From positions 1 through 38,808 of IMG/VR virus record IMGVR_UViG_3300023235_000055: DNA of 38,808 nucleotides; one strand, written 5' to 3'. This document shows, in pieces, positions 16,453 through 25,419 of the stretch (positions within the stretch are counted from its first letter, which is position 1; each line of letters starts with the position of its first letter). The notes beneath the pieces were generated by a model. It saw nothing but the letters and a program-made list of their open reading frames with translations. It did not search any database and was not told where the DNA came from. Source of the stretch: a virus. The position numbers were made by a program, and so were the translations under genes.

Positions 16453-16773
16453 CTATGCTCCATTATATTGAAAATCTGTTGCTATTACATTGCACGAACC
16501 GCCCGACACGTATTCTGTGTACGAGCTGGAATCTATTGACTGGAAAGTGATGGGATCTTGTAACGAAAATTCATCAAGATCTATCACAATAATTTTATAA
16601 CGATCGTTGTTAATCTGATCCATTCCCCGAGGGTCAGGTATTCCACCATTCAAGTCAGTAACTCGAACGTAATCACCAGTTGTAAAACCGTGATCGGTCA
16701 GAGTCGTTATTACACATGGACTTGCGCGAGTCACATTTGAAATATCTGCTCTTTGTGCTGTCTGTCCTGCCAT
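16453..16773 (-). CDS. Stand-alone FCCH-like domain protein (106 aa)
   Basis: Nearly the whole protein (residues 10-95) is one FCCH-like beta domain: VTRASPCVITT, HGFTTGDYVRVTDL, RGMDQINNDRYKIIVI, FSLQDPITFQSIDSSSYTEY, SGG. It is clearly paralogous to the middle of the adjacent 255-aa protein, with shared RGMD(Q/E)(I/L)NN(D/N)RY and (Q/K)DPIT signatures. In phages this domain is common in virion proteins despite its name from ubiquitin E1 enzymes. A capsid- or tail-decorating role is inferred. The ATG at 16773 follows AGGATGA. Confidence 0.75.
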   Translation of the reverse strand: MAGQTAQRADISNVTRASPCVITTLTDHGFTTGDYVRVTDLNGGIPDPRGMDQINNDRYKIIVIDLDEFSLQDPITFQSIDSSSYTEYVSGGSCNVIATDFQYNGA

Positions 16774-16817
16774 AAAATCATCCTATAGTTGGGAGGGGCG
16801 AACCCCTCCCATATTGA

Positions 16818-17585
16818 TTAGGTCAACAAGTCGCCTAGATCTTCTACTTGTCCGAATTTCTTAACTTCGATCAAGAAAACATCTGAATCAGCACCCATTA
16901 CAGTACTTCCAGCAGTAAGTTTATATTCTACTGGGTCGTAGCTATAAGGATTAGGTACGTATGGAGTCGTTGCGTAAGGTGAAACCTGTGGATTGTTCAA
17001 AGACAAAACACGACTTTCAGCAGTGATCCGACCACCAGCAACCCAGGTAACAAAGCTAGTCGAATCAATCGGCTCACCTGTAATCGGATCCTTCAAAGAG
17101 AAGGTTGTGGTTGAAAGAACTACAACAGCATATCTGTTGTTGTTTAGCTCATCCATACCTCGCTCTGTCGGCATTCCTGGTCCTAAATCAGTGATACGTA
17201 CAATCTGATCAGTCTGTAGACCGTGAACCGCTGTAGTAGTAATAACGCAAGGATCAGCTTTTGTAACTCCAGAAATTAACGATCTAAAACTCTCAACTCC
17301 ACCGCTTGTATTTGCAGAAGTGAAACCATTAGTTGCTAGATCAAGGAAGTTAAACGACTGTGTAGCTGCTGTATCTACAACTTGCTGTTGAAACGCATGT
17401 GCTGCTGTTGTTTGGTCGCGAAACCAAAATGAACGTGGAAGTCCACCGGCTGTACCTGTCCAATCTGAGAGATTGTTAAAGATAACAACATCAGGTTGAA
17501 AATTAAAAGTAAATGTATGAGCTGTACCAGCTGAGATACACTTATATGCTTCGGACATAGTTTGCCCATGAAATAAATCTGACAT
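16818..17585 (-). CDS. Virion protein with internal FCCH-like domain (255 aa)
   Basis: Residues 1-100 (AHTFTFNFQPDVVIFNNLSD, LPRSFWFRDQTTAAHAF) and 190-255 look like parts of one beta-rich virion protein, interrupted at 104-188 by an FCCH-like domain (SGVTKADPCVITTT to FVTWVAGGR). The gene directly follows the major capsid gene (10-base gap), the usual place for head decoration or connector-linked proteins. The neighbour at 16453-16773 is a free copy of the inserted domain. Function beyond virion structure is unknown. Confidence 0.75.
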   Translation of the reverse strand: MSDLFHGQTMSEAYKCISAGTAHTFTFNFQPDVVIFNNLSDWTGTAGGLPRSFWFRDQTTAAHAFQQQVVDTAATQSFNFLDLATNGFTSANTSGGVESFRSLISGVTKADPCVITTTAVHGLQTDQIVRITDLGPGMPTERGMDELNNNRYAVVVLSTTTFSLKDPITGEPIDSTSFVTWVAGGRITAESRVLSLNNPQVSPYATTPYVPNPYSYDPVEYKLTAGSTVMGADSDVFLIEVKKFGQVEDLGDLLT

Positions 17586-17594
17586 AAAAAACCC

Positions 17595-18533
17595 CTATGA
17601 TTTTGTAGAAAGTAAAGTGACGATATGAGAGTCATCTAGGATCGCAGCGTTAAACCAAGCTGTGAATCCCATGCTTTGGAAGCGATTCAAATAATCGTTG
17701 AAACCTAGTGGCTTCATAATCATCTCTGTAGCAACTTCATCAATCCCAACGTACCCATATGCGTTAGCTCCGATGAATGTGTTGTTGTATACCGGAGGAC
17801 TATCAGCTGAGACTTTAACAAGTGTAGATGTTACCCATCGAGCTTCGTCTGTAGATCCAAATTCACTTTGCAAAACTGGTTCTTGTGAACCGTACTGAGC
17901 AGTACTTGTGAAGGCATCTAGAGCACGAATGTCTGGTTTTAATTTTACATGCGAAGTTACCCAGTACCCAGCTTCCACGGGGCCTGTTCCAAAACGCGAA
18001 GTGCCTTCTATGGTAGGTGTCATCTTCTCAGTATCGTTCTCGTCTAGATATTCAATCGCTCGATTTACATCAGCCTGGGAAAGCTCTGTAATCGCGTTTC
18101 CGTTTGCTCCGTTTAAACAAGAAATTTGAGGGACAGCGGAATCGAAAACATCTCTTGTCACCTTATCTAGCATAGTATGCATGCATTGTGAAAGGTTATC
18201 AGCTGTTTCAGAAGCAGTGTCATCTTCAACTACTAAAAGAACTTTTCTTGACAATAGTACTACTTTACCAAACTCTTGTACCTGAACGTTAATGTCGAAC
18301 TTAAGTACTTGATCAGGTGCAGGGTCGCCATTCTCTGGCAAAACTACAGGATCAGAATTGAGGTTCTCTTGTCGTCTAAATGCGACTGTATCTGTATTCT
18401 TCGCTGGAAGACTAAAAGCCCGTCCAAACAAGTTGTGTACATTAGCAGGCTTAGAGCGCTGCAAAAGTGCTCGGTGTGCCCAACGATCGGCCATAGAGCC
18501 ATATTCGCTAGTTGTTGTCATCGATGCGACCAT
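17595..18533 (-). CDS. Major capsid protein, N4-gp56 type (312 aa)
   Basis: The chain matches the N4-gp56 family of HK97-fold coat proteins: an N-terminal arm (MADRWAHRALLQRSKPANVH), LPAKNTDTVAFRRQENLN, a FGKVVLLSRKVLLVVED spine region, a long TMLDKVTRDVFDSAVPQ helix, and a C-terminal P-domain with YVGIDEVATEMIMKPLG. The length of about 310 aa is normal for the short form. It follows the scaffold gene directly, and the ATG at 18533 has GGAGAAAATAA upstream. It builds the icosahedral shell around the scaffold. Confidence 0.9.
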   Translation of the reverse strand: MVASMTTTSEYGSMADRWAHRALLQRSKPANVHNLFGRAFSLPAKNTDTVAFRRQENLNSDPVVLPENGDPAPDQVLKFDINVQVQEFGKVVLLSRKVLLVVEDDTASETADNLSQCMHTMLDKVTRDVFDSAVPQISCLNGANGNAITELSQADVNRAIEYLDENDTEKMTPTIEGTSRFGTGPVEAGYWVTSHVKLKPDIRALDAFTSTAQYGSQEPVLQSEFGSTDEARWVTSTLVKVSADSPPVYNNTFIGANAYGYVGIDEVATEMIMKPLGFNDYLNRFQSMGFTAWFNAAILDDSHIVTLLSTKS

Positions 18534-18544
18534 TTATTTTCTCC

Positions 18545-19186
18545 TTACCTTCTCTGACGTTTGGATTGCCTCCACGCCCGATACTCACCATCTGTCATTG
18601 ACATCACATCAAGGACCTCGTTGATTGCAGCGCCCTTCGGCACCCCTACTGGAGAACCTGGAGCATCTCTTTTGACTGCCGGAGCCTTCAATTGAGCTTG
18701 CTGCTTAGGAGACAGTGCTTCCATGAGCGTATATGCCTCCTCGTATCTATTAGACGCAGTTGAAACCGCACTCGCCAAATTTGGGCGTTGTTTTAAAAAT
18801 TGTGCTAAGTTTTCATCTACACTTTCCGCTTTCTCGGGGTTTGCCTTTTTCCAAAGACGCTCCTCTAAAATTCGCAAAGTTTCCTCTTGCGTACTAGCTA
18901 GGGACTGCTTCATTTCGCCTTTTGTAGCCGATTCGTACTGAGTTTCGTCTTCTTCTTCGGGTGCAGCTGGCTTATGCATCTGCTCCTTGTAGTAGCTTAA
19001 CTCTGCTTGAATACGATTCTCTCGGGCTTCTGCATCCTGTCGCTTTCTGCGCTCTTTCTGAACAACTGACAGCGGAACACGTGTTTCTTCTTGCGGTTCC
19101 TGCGCTTCAACACCTTCAACTTCCGGTGCTGCTTCTTCTATCACTTGATCTATAACGTTTTCTTGAAGTTCGGTGTCTTCGTTCAA
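18545..19186 (-). CDS. Scaffolding protein (213 aa)
   Basis: This is a highly charged helical protein of typical scaffold composition: an acidic N-terminus, a basic helical stretch (QKERRKRQDAEARENRIQAE), a Gln/Glu-rich middle, and a short basic C-terminal helix (DGEYRAWRQSKRQRR) of the kind that contacts coat subunits. It lies immediately upstream of the capsid gene. The start is a TTG at 19186 preceded by GGGAGAG. It directs procapsid assembly and should be absent from mature particles. Confidence 0.85.
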   Translation of the reverse strand: MNEDTELQENVIDQVIEEAAPEVEGVEAQEPQEETRVPLSVVQKERRKRQDAEARENRIQAELSYYKEQMHKPAAPEEEDETQYESATKGEMKQSLASTQEETLRILEERLWKKANPEKAESVDENLAQFLKQRPNLASAVSTASNRYEEAYTLMEALSPKQQAQLKAPAVKRDAPGSPVGVPKGAAINEVLDVMSMTDGEYRAWRQSKRQRR

Positions 19187-19232
19187 ACTCTCTCCCGTGG
19201 TTTACGTGAATTCCGATCACGACGGTTTACCC

Positions 19233-19613
19233 CTATTTGGGCATAGCGCCTTTTGCTTGCAGGTAAGCGGCACCTATTTTATTAAATTCTGGCTTTAACT
19301 TTTCACCCTTTGCAACTGCTGGTACCATCCAAAGCAATTCAACAATTCCACGTTTTGGGCTAACCCAATAGACTTGCTGATTACTGCTGAAGGGCGGCAG
19401 TTTTATTGAGGCGACGATCTGACTAACTACGAATTTATCAGGCTGTTGCTTATCAAACTTTGCGTGTAGAACCAAAAAGTAATTCTCTTTCAGTTCCACA
19501 GAATTAATAGCCGACTCAATAAGCTCATTAAGTGATTTTTTTAACGACTGTTTCTCGTCGATGAACTCTTGAGGCATCATCAACCCAGATGTCTCGCATT
19601 TAACAAGTTTCAT
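19233..19613 (-). CDS. Hypothetical protein between portal and scaffold (126 aa)
   Basis: The family was not recognised. It begins MKLVKCETSGLMMPQEFIDE, contains strands (ENYFLVLHAKFD, KFVVSQIVASIKLPPF, VYWVSPKRGIVELLWMV) and ends AAYLQAKGAMPK. Its place between the portal and scaffold genes is often taken by small assembly factors. It has no signal peptide or membrane helix. The ATG at 19613 follows AAGGAAT at a slightly long spacing. Confidence 0.7.
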   Translation of the reverse strand: MKLVKCETSGLMMPQEFIDEKQSLKKSLNELIESAINSVELKENYFLVLHAKFDKQQPDKFVVSQIVASIKLPPFSSNQQVYWVSPKRGIVELLWMVPAVAKGEKLKPEFNKIGAAYLQAKGAMPK

Positions 19614-19631
19614 GCTTGATAGATTCCTTAG

Positions 19632-19820
19632 TTACATTCCTGATTTGCCACGTAGACTGTCTTGCTGCTTCTGTGCTTGCTGCAAGAGTCTATTTGCTTT
19701 CTGTTGATCAGCGTTACCACCTGGACCAATTTTAACTGACACTTGTCGTGGAGCGCCCATTGGATTGCTCTTCGAGCTATAAACGCCAACAGGACTGTTC
19801 ATGCTTTTAGACATTTTCAT
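19632..19820 (-). CDS. Small basic protein downstream of the portal (62 aa)
   Basis: This is a low-complexity basic peptide with an unstructured N-terminal half (SPVGVYSSKSNPMGAPRQVS) and a short helical C-terminus (ADQQKANRLLQQAQKQQDSL). The start overlaps the end of the portal gene by 14 bases, so it is probably translated by coupling. Function unknown; a head-assembly role is suggested only by its neighbours. Confidence 0.6.
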   Translation of the reverse strand: MKMSKSMNSPVGVYSSKSNPMGAPRQVSVKIGPGGNADQQKANRLLQQAQKQQDSLRGKSGM

Positions 19821-21969
19821 TGTTCTGTACCTCTTGTTCTACTTGTTGCTGTGCTTGTTGCATCTGTTGATTTTCCATTGAGCCTTGCGTGTCAACATTA
19901 AGTTGATTCGCTTCAGCTTCAATAGATCCGCGGATATCATCGCGAGCTTGCATCTCTTGCTGTTCGAGCATGTTGACGAAGTCGAGAACCTTTAAGATTC
20001 TGTCGTCTTCCATAGATGCAATCTCAGTAATTGTTTTCGCTCTTGCAAGTCCTGCTTGCGCCATATTTTCTTGAGCTTCGGAGCTTCTTTCTGCTGCGAG
20101 TGAAATGTCGGAAATAACACGCGCTCTACGCTCTTGAGCGAGTGCAAGCGCTTGTTCTTTCTGTGCGTTACCAATTTCCATCGCGAGACGTTCTTGTTCG
20201 TCAATCTTCTGCTGTTGCTCTGCTTGCTGTTCCTGCTGCTTCTGAATGTCTTCTTCAAGATCTGACATACCAGCCATCTGAAGAGCGCCAATGATTGCGG
20301 ACTGCGGAACATCAACGATTCCATCTTTCTTCAAATTAACAAGCTCGTAGTAGTAAGCATCTTTTTGAGACTTAGAGCGAACACCTTCTTTTACAATAGC
20401 GTCGTACTGCTCGAATTCGTCGTCGTAGAACTGCTCTGTAGGCTCTTCGTCTAAGATTCGTTTCACTTTCCCTGGTGGATAATGATTCTGAATTGTCTTC
20501 AAGACTAGCTTTCCTAGTATCTGCTGGGATGTCTCCACATTGTCGAAAACCTTACGATTTGACATCAGGTTTTGAGCAATCTGTACTTGTGCGAGTCGAC
20601 CAGAGACTAAAGTATTCTTGTTGTCATCAGAACCAAGTGAAGGTTCGGTAACGTTTCCAAGAGTCAGCGTCAATTTATCTAGGATCGACTGGTATTCCAT
20701 CAGAGCAGGGCTTGCACCACCACCTTGGAGCTGTTGAACGGATTCTAGGCCTGCTGGGGCCTTCTCTGGATCTGCTGATACACCGATAAGCCTGTTTTGT
20801 CCGGACTGCTGGAGGTCGAGAGGATCGGGAACAGAGCCAATCAAGTATTTATAGCCAGTAGAGATAGTTGAATCCATCATGTCGATGATCTTCATATGCC
20901 GCTTGTTAAACTGTCGCTGCGCGGACCATTGACAAGCAGCCATTCCTTGAATACGCTGTGATGGCATCCAGATAGATGGTTCCATGTAGCATAATATCGG
21001 TACGAAAGGATAAGTTTCAGTGATTCCAGTTTTATCTTCACCGGACCAAACGGGCTGGCCGTTGAGCATAATATGCAGTTGAACATATGGGCGATCAACG
21101 TGACGAATTTCTACATTCGGAAACTCATCAAGGTTCAACCCGAGTATTTCAGCGTCTTTTCTATCGTCTCGTAGCTTCTTAATACCAACTTTTAGACTCG
21201 ACTGCTCTTCTTTTGGCAGATCAGTTATGTCTCTGCTAAATGAGTTGTCGATATCCACGAGAAACTTTCGTGTTCTTGCTCCTTTAGAATAATACTGATC
21301 GTAAGCAAGAAGATTCTTGTTTCTGCTGAAAGTCGTAAACTGTGGATGGTAAGACATAAATTTATCATCACGAAAACCGGATGATATTTCATCTATGACT
21401 TGTCCATCGATGAAAGGAAGGAGCTGCTTAGCATAGTTACGATTGATTAGATCGCGAGTGATCGCATAGCCGCAGTCTTCTAGATCGATGTTTTCAAAAG
21501 TCGGATCTAGATAAAAACTATTGTACGTACGCTTGTAAAATGAGATGTCGCCATTAACGAAATCTTTTGAATAGTCCATGCGGATTCCGCAAAGAGACAT
21601 TCCGCTTTTGAAAGCTTCGTCAGCAGCATCGAGGAAGACTGGGTATCCCTGTCCTTTATCCCATACATAGTATCCTAGCTCTGTGAATTGATCCGCTGTC
21701 TTTTGATCGCTTCCTTCTACAGGTCCATAAATAATTTGATTGATGTTATCTCGGAGATAACCGGAGAAATATTGAAGAGGTCTACGAGTTATGTTGAACT
21801 CGATCGGCTCTCGACCCTGCTTGACTAGCTCTTTACGCTCTGCATCTGTCCAGGTGTACCCTGACGCTGCAAGCGTATATCTTCGTGCAGATTCGACGAA
21901 GGGCGCCCAATAATCATGGCTGTATCGATAGTTTTCAAGGAATTCAGCGCGTAGATTGTCGTCTTTCAA
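19807..21969 (-). CDS. Portal protein, P22-like (720 aa)
   Basis: The length and organisation match P22 gp1-type portals: a helical start with HDYWAPFVESARRYTLAASG, the REPIEFNITRRPLQYFSGYL segment, an alpha/beta wing with SFYKRTYNSFYLDPTFENID, a crown region, and a C-terminal Gln/Glu-rich helix (QEQQAEQQQKIDEQERLAME and onward) that would form the barrel. The dodecameric portal is the DNA entry and exit pore and the terminase docking site. The start is a TTG at 21969, with no better in-frame choice upstream. It sits 68 bases after the large terminase stop. Confidence 0.88.
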   Translation of the reverse strand: MKDDNLRAEFLENYRYSHDYWAPFVESARRYTLAASGYTWTDAERKELVKQGREPIEFNITRRPLQYFSGYLRDNINQIIYGPVEGSDQKTADQFTELGYYVWDKGQGYPVFLDAADEAFKSGMSLCGIRMDYSKDFVNGDISFYKRTYNSFYLDPTFENIDLEDCGYAITRDLINRNYAKQLLPFIDGQVIDEISSGFRDDKFMSYHPQFTTFSRNKNLLAYDQYYSKGARTRKFLVDIDNSFSRDITDLPKEEQSSLKVGIKKLRDDRKDAEILGLNLDEFPNVEIRHVDRPYVQLHIMLNGQPVWSGEDKTGITETYPFVPILCYMEPSIWMPSQRIQGMAACQWSAQRQFNKRHMKIIDMMDSTISTGYKYLIGSVPDPLDLQQSGQNRLIGVSADPEKAPAGLESVQQLQGGGASPALMEYQSILDKLTLTLGNVTEPSLGSDDNKNTLVSGRLAQVQIAQNLMSNRKVFDNVETSQQILGKLVLKTIQNHYPPGKVKRILDEEPTEQFYDDEFEQYDAIVKEGVRSKSQKDAYYYELVNLKKDGIVDVPQSAIIGALQMAGMSDLEEDIQKQQEQQAEQQQKIDEQERLAMEIGNAQKEQALALAQERRARVISDISLAAERSSEAQENMAQAGLARAKTITEIASMEDDRILKVLDFVNMLEQQEMQARDDIRGSIEAEANQLNVDTQGSMENQQMQQAQQQVEQEVQNNENV

Positions 21970-22037
21970 AGCATACCGTATATTTTATTATACAGTTATA
22001 TAACAGTATTTAGTTGTCATGTAAAGACTATTTCATT

Positions 22038-23528
22038 CTAAATATAATGACTACGGCTTGCAACAGCGTCTCTGTGCTTCTCTTGCGCTCCGTCCATTGA
22101 TGTTACAACTTCCAAATGATTGACCGCTTGGCACATGTAGCGCAGCGAGTCTGCATGGTTTGAGTGAATATCGTGCAGCGGTTCATCGAGATATCGCCCT
22201 TGCATCTCTGACCATTTCTTACGATACTTTCCAATATGATCCAAGTATTTCTTACACTTGTTGCCACTGAATACCATGCGTGCAAACTTTACTTTAACGT
22301 GAGAGATGCCGAGGTTTCGATCTGTACGCTTAAGAACGTGAACTTTGATTGCAGTACCAGCGAGCAGCCTTCGGAAGTCTCTTTCATAAGTGTTTTCTAC
22401 AACGATGCCATCCATCTTGGCCGCGTCATGAGGAAGAAAGACAGTGCCTAGCAAGTAATGCTTATCTTGGGTCAAATATCTTACATAGAATTCAACGCCC
22501 TTTCTATTGTCCTCGTAATAGTCGATTACCCGTATTTCACCATGAATTATTTGAAAGAAAACCATCACGGTAAGATCGTTGACTCCGATATCCATCGCAA
22601 CATGTACTTTTGCGAGTGCATCGTAAGGAGATATTGAAAGAACCCTATTCTCTTCGTAAGCTTTCGCGATGTATTCAGCGTAATAGTATGCATCAGAATT
22701 TGAAAGAAAGGCTTCTTGAATAGTTGAAGGGAATTCCTGCTTGACCTTGTCAATTAATTCCTTAGATTTCTGTGCGTACCAGTTCTTTTGTTGCTGATTC
22801 AGCTTGATCTCGGTCTCTTTCTCAACTTTTCTAAAGTAGTCTGACATGTCTGTATCATATGAGACAGCATGCTCCATACAATATTTCTTTTCAGTGTACC
22901 ACGGAAAGAAGAACAACTTATAATCCAAAGGGCTTAGGTTATCGTTACCTTGTTCGTGTGCTTGTAAACACATTTCTGCAAAGTATCCTTCCGTGCCTTC
23001 ACCTGTTGATTCAATTACTATTTTACCGCACTCATCGATAGCTTGAAGTGTCCCCGTGACGATTTCCTCTGATTTCTGAGGCGATCGAGCACAAGTCTTG
23101 CCGAATTCCGATACGAGAATCGACTGATACGATCCTCCACGAAGAGATGTATCAACACGAAGAAAAGATCCGTTCGAGAATGTGATCTCTCGTGCAGACT
23201 GTGAGACGATTCCGACAAGAGGCTTAAGCTTCTCAGGTAGTGTTTCTAGTGCGTGTCCGATGATGCGCTTATATATATGAGTAGCGTGTTCTAGAGAGTA
23301 AGACACGATTCCAGCGGCACGATTATCATTGAAAAGGACATCATCGAGCAAGTCGAGAACCGCATAAGTCGACATGCCAAGCTGTCTAGCTTTCAAGATG
23401 ATTTTACGTTTATGGTTGTCTCGTGCTACGACTTCCTGCACTGCGTTAAGCTTGAACGGGATTGAATTTCCGCTCTTATCGACGATGCGATACAAATTAT
23501 TGAGTCGCCATATTTTATTGTGAATCAT
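22038..23528 (-). CDS. terL: Terminase large subunit (496 aa)
   Basis: The packaging motor ATPase and nuclease. An N-terminal ATPase has the terminase-type Walker A variant KARQLGMS (46-53), a hydrophobic Walker B with its catalytic Glu in SILVSEF (136-142), and a coupling motif IESTGEG (172-178). The C-terminal RNase H-like nuclease has acidic residues in AMDIGVND (D313), LPHDAAKMDG (D368) and HADSLRYM (D460). The length is normal. The ATG overlaps the methyltransferase stop (ATGA). Headful packaging would fit the circular assembly, but this is not shown by the gene alone. Confidence 0.92.
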   Translation of the reverse strand: MIHNKIWRLNNLYRIVDKSGNSIPFKLNAVQEVVARDNHKRKIILKARQLGMSTYAVLDLLDDVLFNDNRAAGIVSYSLEHATHIYKRIIGHALETLPEKLKPLVGIVSQSAREITFSNGSFLRVDTSLRGGSYQSILVSEFGKTCARSPQKSEEIVTGTLQAIDECGKIVIESTGEGTEGYFAEMCLQAHEQGNDNLSPLDYKLFFFPWYTEKKYCMEHAVSYDTDMSDYFRKVEKETEIKLNQQQKNWYAQKSKELIDKVKQEFPSTIQEAFLSNSDAYYYAEYIAKAYEENRVLSISPYDALAKVHVAMDIGVNDLTVMVFFQIIHGEIRVIDYYEDNRKGVEFYVRYLTQDKHYLLGTVFLPHDAAKMDGIVVENTYERDFRRLLAGTAIKVHVLKRTDRNLGISHVKVKFARMVFSGNKCKKYLDHIGKYRKKWSEMQGRYLDEPLHDIHSNHADSLRYMCQAVNHLEVVTSMDGAQEKHRDAVASRSHYI

Positions 23529-24244
23529 CTGTAAATAGTTTCCTCGATTCGTTTACACGCTATATCAAAATATGTTTTATACTTCTCTATACCATAGAAC
23601 TTTCTATTTAGATTTTGCGCAGCTACTCCTGTAGTACCGCTTCCCATGCAGAAGTCAAAAACCGTGTCGTCTTCGTTGGTGTAAGTCTTTATTAGATATT
23701 CCATTAATTCGACAGGTTTTTGAGTTGGATGAAGCGAGTTTTTATTTGGGTTTGAAAACTTTAATACACTTCTTGGAAACCTTTCACCGTCGGATAAGCA
23801 TGTTTTGCCAACTCTTTCAAATTTAACATAATTTCCACCATCACCATTTGAAATATTCTTTTTGCTGTAAGGTTTTCCAATTGTCATTTGAGGATTATAT
23901 ACAGGAAGTTTTTGATAATGAATTGTTATATCTTCGTGTGCTTGCAGCGGCATTCTTCGAGCATTTAAAAACCCTCCTGCTTTTCCTTTCTCATAAATCA
24001 AAGAATATCTATAAAATGGTGAGCTTGTTTGAAGACGTGCCGTAAACATTCCTTGACCCATAAGCACAATAGCGCCGCTTGGCTTCGTTACTCGCTTGAG
24101 CTGCTTCCACATTTCATCGAGAGGTATAATTGAATCCCACTTACATTGAGTAGTACCGTACGGAGGATCTGCAAGCACCATATCAATTGAGCCGTCGGGT
24201 ATATCAGCCATTAGCTCTAGACAGTCGCCATTAAATAGATTCAT
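23525..24244 (-). CDS. DNA methyltransferase, beta-class amino-MTase (239 aa)
   Basis: The catalytic motif DPPY is at 26-29, ahead of SLHPTQKPVEL (170-180) and the AdoMet-binding motif DFCMGSGTTG (197-206). That order defines beta-class N6-adenine or N4-cytosine methyltransferases. At 239 aa it is a compact enzyme with a small recognition region. It lies between the small and large terminase genes and overlaps both by four bases, so it is made with the packaging proteins. Protection of packaged DNA from host restriction is the likely role. No cognate endonuclease is nearby. Confidence 0.9.
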   Translation of the reverse strand: MNLFNGDCLELMADIPDGSIDMVLADPPYGTTQCKWDSIIPLDEMWKQLKRVTKPSGAIVLMGQGMFTARLQTSSPFYRYSLIYEKGKAGGFLNARRMPLQAHEDITIHYQKLPVYNPQMTIGKPYSKKNISNGDGGNYVKFERVGKTCLSDGERFPRSVLKFSNPNKNSLHPTQKPVELMEYLIKTYTNEDDTVFDFCMGSGTTGVAAQNLNRKFYGIEKYKTYFDIACKRIEETIYR

Positions 24245-24690
24245 TTTTGTGAAAGATCACCCTTTTCAGCATACTCGCTCAGCTTAGCTAGAGTTTCTGC
24301 TTGTACGATTGCTTCTTTCTGCTTGAGTGATGAAGCATAAGCCATATCAGCGCGCTCATCGATCTTAAGTAAGCTATCGTGGGCAGTGATATCTCTAGCT
24401 CCCAAACGCTCATTATATGTCTTTGCGTTGATACCGTCGCGAATTCTCATTGCAAGCTGATCTTTGGCAGATATCAAGGCATCTCTAAAGTCTTCATCTT
24501 CATCACGCCACAGATAGAGCTTTGGAGCGGCATAACCTCTTATCATCGCAAACGCTGCTAAATGAATTGAATCGGGTTTCTTTGACCATTTCAGGAGTTC
24601 TGTAGCCTCTTCGACAAGATTAAATTTACGAGGCCTTCCCGTTACTTTTGGATTATTCTTTGCGTACTGATTCCCTTTCGGAGCTGGCAT
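24241..24690 (-). CDS. terS: Terminase small subunit (149 aa)
   Basis: The N-terminus MPAPKGNQYAKNNPKVTGRPRKF is the basic, GNQ-containing start seen in many small terminases. A helical DNA-binding part (PDSIHLAAFAMIRG, ALISAKDQLAMRIRDGINAK) and a coiled-coil C-terminus (ASSLKQKEAIVQAETLAKLS) follow. It is the first gene of the leftward late operon and has AAGGGATTTGA before its ATG. It would recognise the packaging site and regulate the large subunit. Confidence 0.75.
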   Translation of the reverse strand: MPAPKGNQYAKNNPKVTGRPRKFNLVEEATELLKWSKKPDSIHLAAFAMIRGYAAPKLYLWRDEDEDFRDALISAKDQLAMRIRDGINAKTYNERLGARDITAHDSLLKIDERADMAYASSLKQKEAIVQAETLAKLSEYAEKGDLSQK

Positions 24691-24774
24691 TCAAATCCCT
24701 TATACTTAGTTAATAATATTTTACATTTTCCATTTCTGATTAATTTTATCAAGTCTTTCTTTTTCGTTGTGTTA

Positions 24775-24780
24775 TATAAT
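24775..24780 (+). promoter_or_regulatory. Candidate -10 box for the rightward early block
   Basis: A perfect TATAAT lies 58 bases upstream of the ATG at 24838, in the only divergent intergenic gap between the late operon and this block. The -35 side has no clear match, so the promoter may be phage-specific or activator-dependent. Confidence 0.35.
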
Positions 24781-24837
24781 GCGATAATGTTATATTACAG
24801 CATTAACGAAAACAAACACATGAAAGGGAAAGTACAC

Positions 24838-25146
24838 ATGAAAACACGAATTGAAACAAATATAACGAAGATCAAAGCTGATTTACTTAGATTCGGAGAT
24901 GTTATAATGCCTCCTCCACGAGAATTATCTCTGTGGATGAATAAACACTTAAAAGAACATGGACTTTCGAATGCTGCTCTATTTCTGACTATAACCGGTA
25001 TGAGAGAAACAGCAGATATAAAAGGCAGATGGTTGGTGATTACATGTAGTCAAAGCAAAGAATGGTTACAGGGTTCAAGCCCCTATCCATTTCGTTTTAA
25101 AGTGCGCCCTGAGACCAATTGGAAAATGATAAAAGAATTATCTTAA
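24838..25146 (+). CDS. Early hypothetical protein (102 aa)
   Basis: The family was not recognised. It begins MKTRIETNITKIKADLLRFG, has a PPPRELSLWMNKHLKEHGLS helix and strands GRWLVITCSQSKEW and YPFRFKVRPETNWK. The ATG at 24838 is preferred because AAAGGGA precedes it with nine-base spacing; an in-frame ATG at 24820 lacks a ribosome-binding site. It opens the rightward early block. Two hairpins follow it before the next gene. Confidence 0.65.
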   Translation: MKTRIETNITKIKADLLRFGDVIMPPPRELSLWMNKHLKEHGLSNAALFLTITGMRETADIKGRWLVITCSQSKEWLQGSSPYPFRFKVRPETNWKMIKELS

Positions 25147-25155
25147 TTTACCATG

Positions 25156-25190
25156 GGGCGCAAGCCCTTATTTAACCGAGCAATTTGCTC
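25156..25190 (+). terminator. Tandem small hairpins between early genes
   Basis: GGGC-GCAA-GCCC (25156-25167) forms a four-pair stem capped by a GNRA tetraloop and is followed by TTATTT. GAGCA-ATT-TGCTC (25178-25190) forms a second short stem. They may act as a weak terminator or as RNA processing and stability elements between the 102-aa and 68-aa genes. Confidence 0.5.
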
Positions 25191-25212
25191 TTAACACACA
25201 TGGAGAAATAAC

Positions 25213-25419
25213 ATGACAACTAGACATATCACAATAGCGGATAAATTTTTAGAATTATCTAAAGACGATGATCTCAAATATAATCTTCCCGCTTTTGCAC
25301 ATGCTGCATGCGTTGAAGTTAATAACGACTGGAAAGAAGGATCTACTACTTGGTTTTTTAGTGACTGCTCATGTCTAAAAATTGGAAGCGATTGCGATAC
25401 AGAATCATTCTATAGATAA
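25213..25419 (+). CDS. Early hypothetical protein (68 aa)
   Basis: A small soluble protein starting MTTRHITIADKFLELSKDDD with a Cys-rich C-terminal part (FFSDCSCLKIGSDCDTESFYR). No family was recognised. A three-codon ORF (ATG GAG AAA TAA) immediately precedes its ATG and contains the GGAG ribosome-binding site. The last 15 bases including the stop codon are tandemly duplicated downstream. Confidence 0.6.
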   Translation: MTTRHITIADKFLELSKDDDLKYNLPAFAHAACVEVNNDWKEGSTTWFFSDCSCLKIGSDCDTESFYR

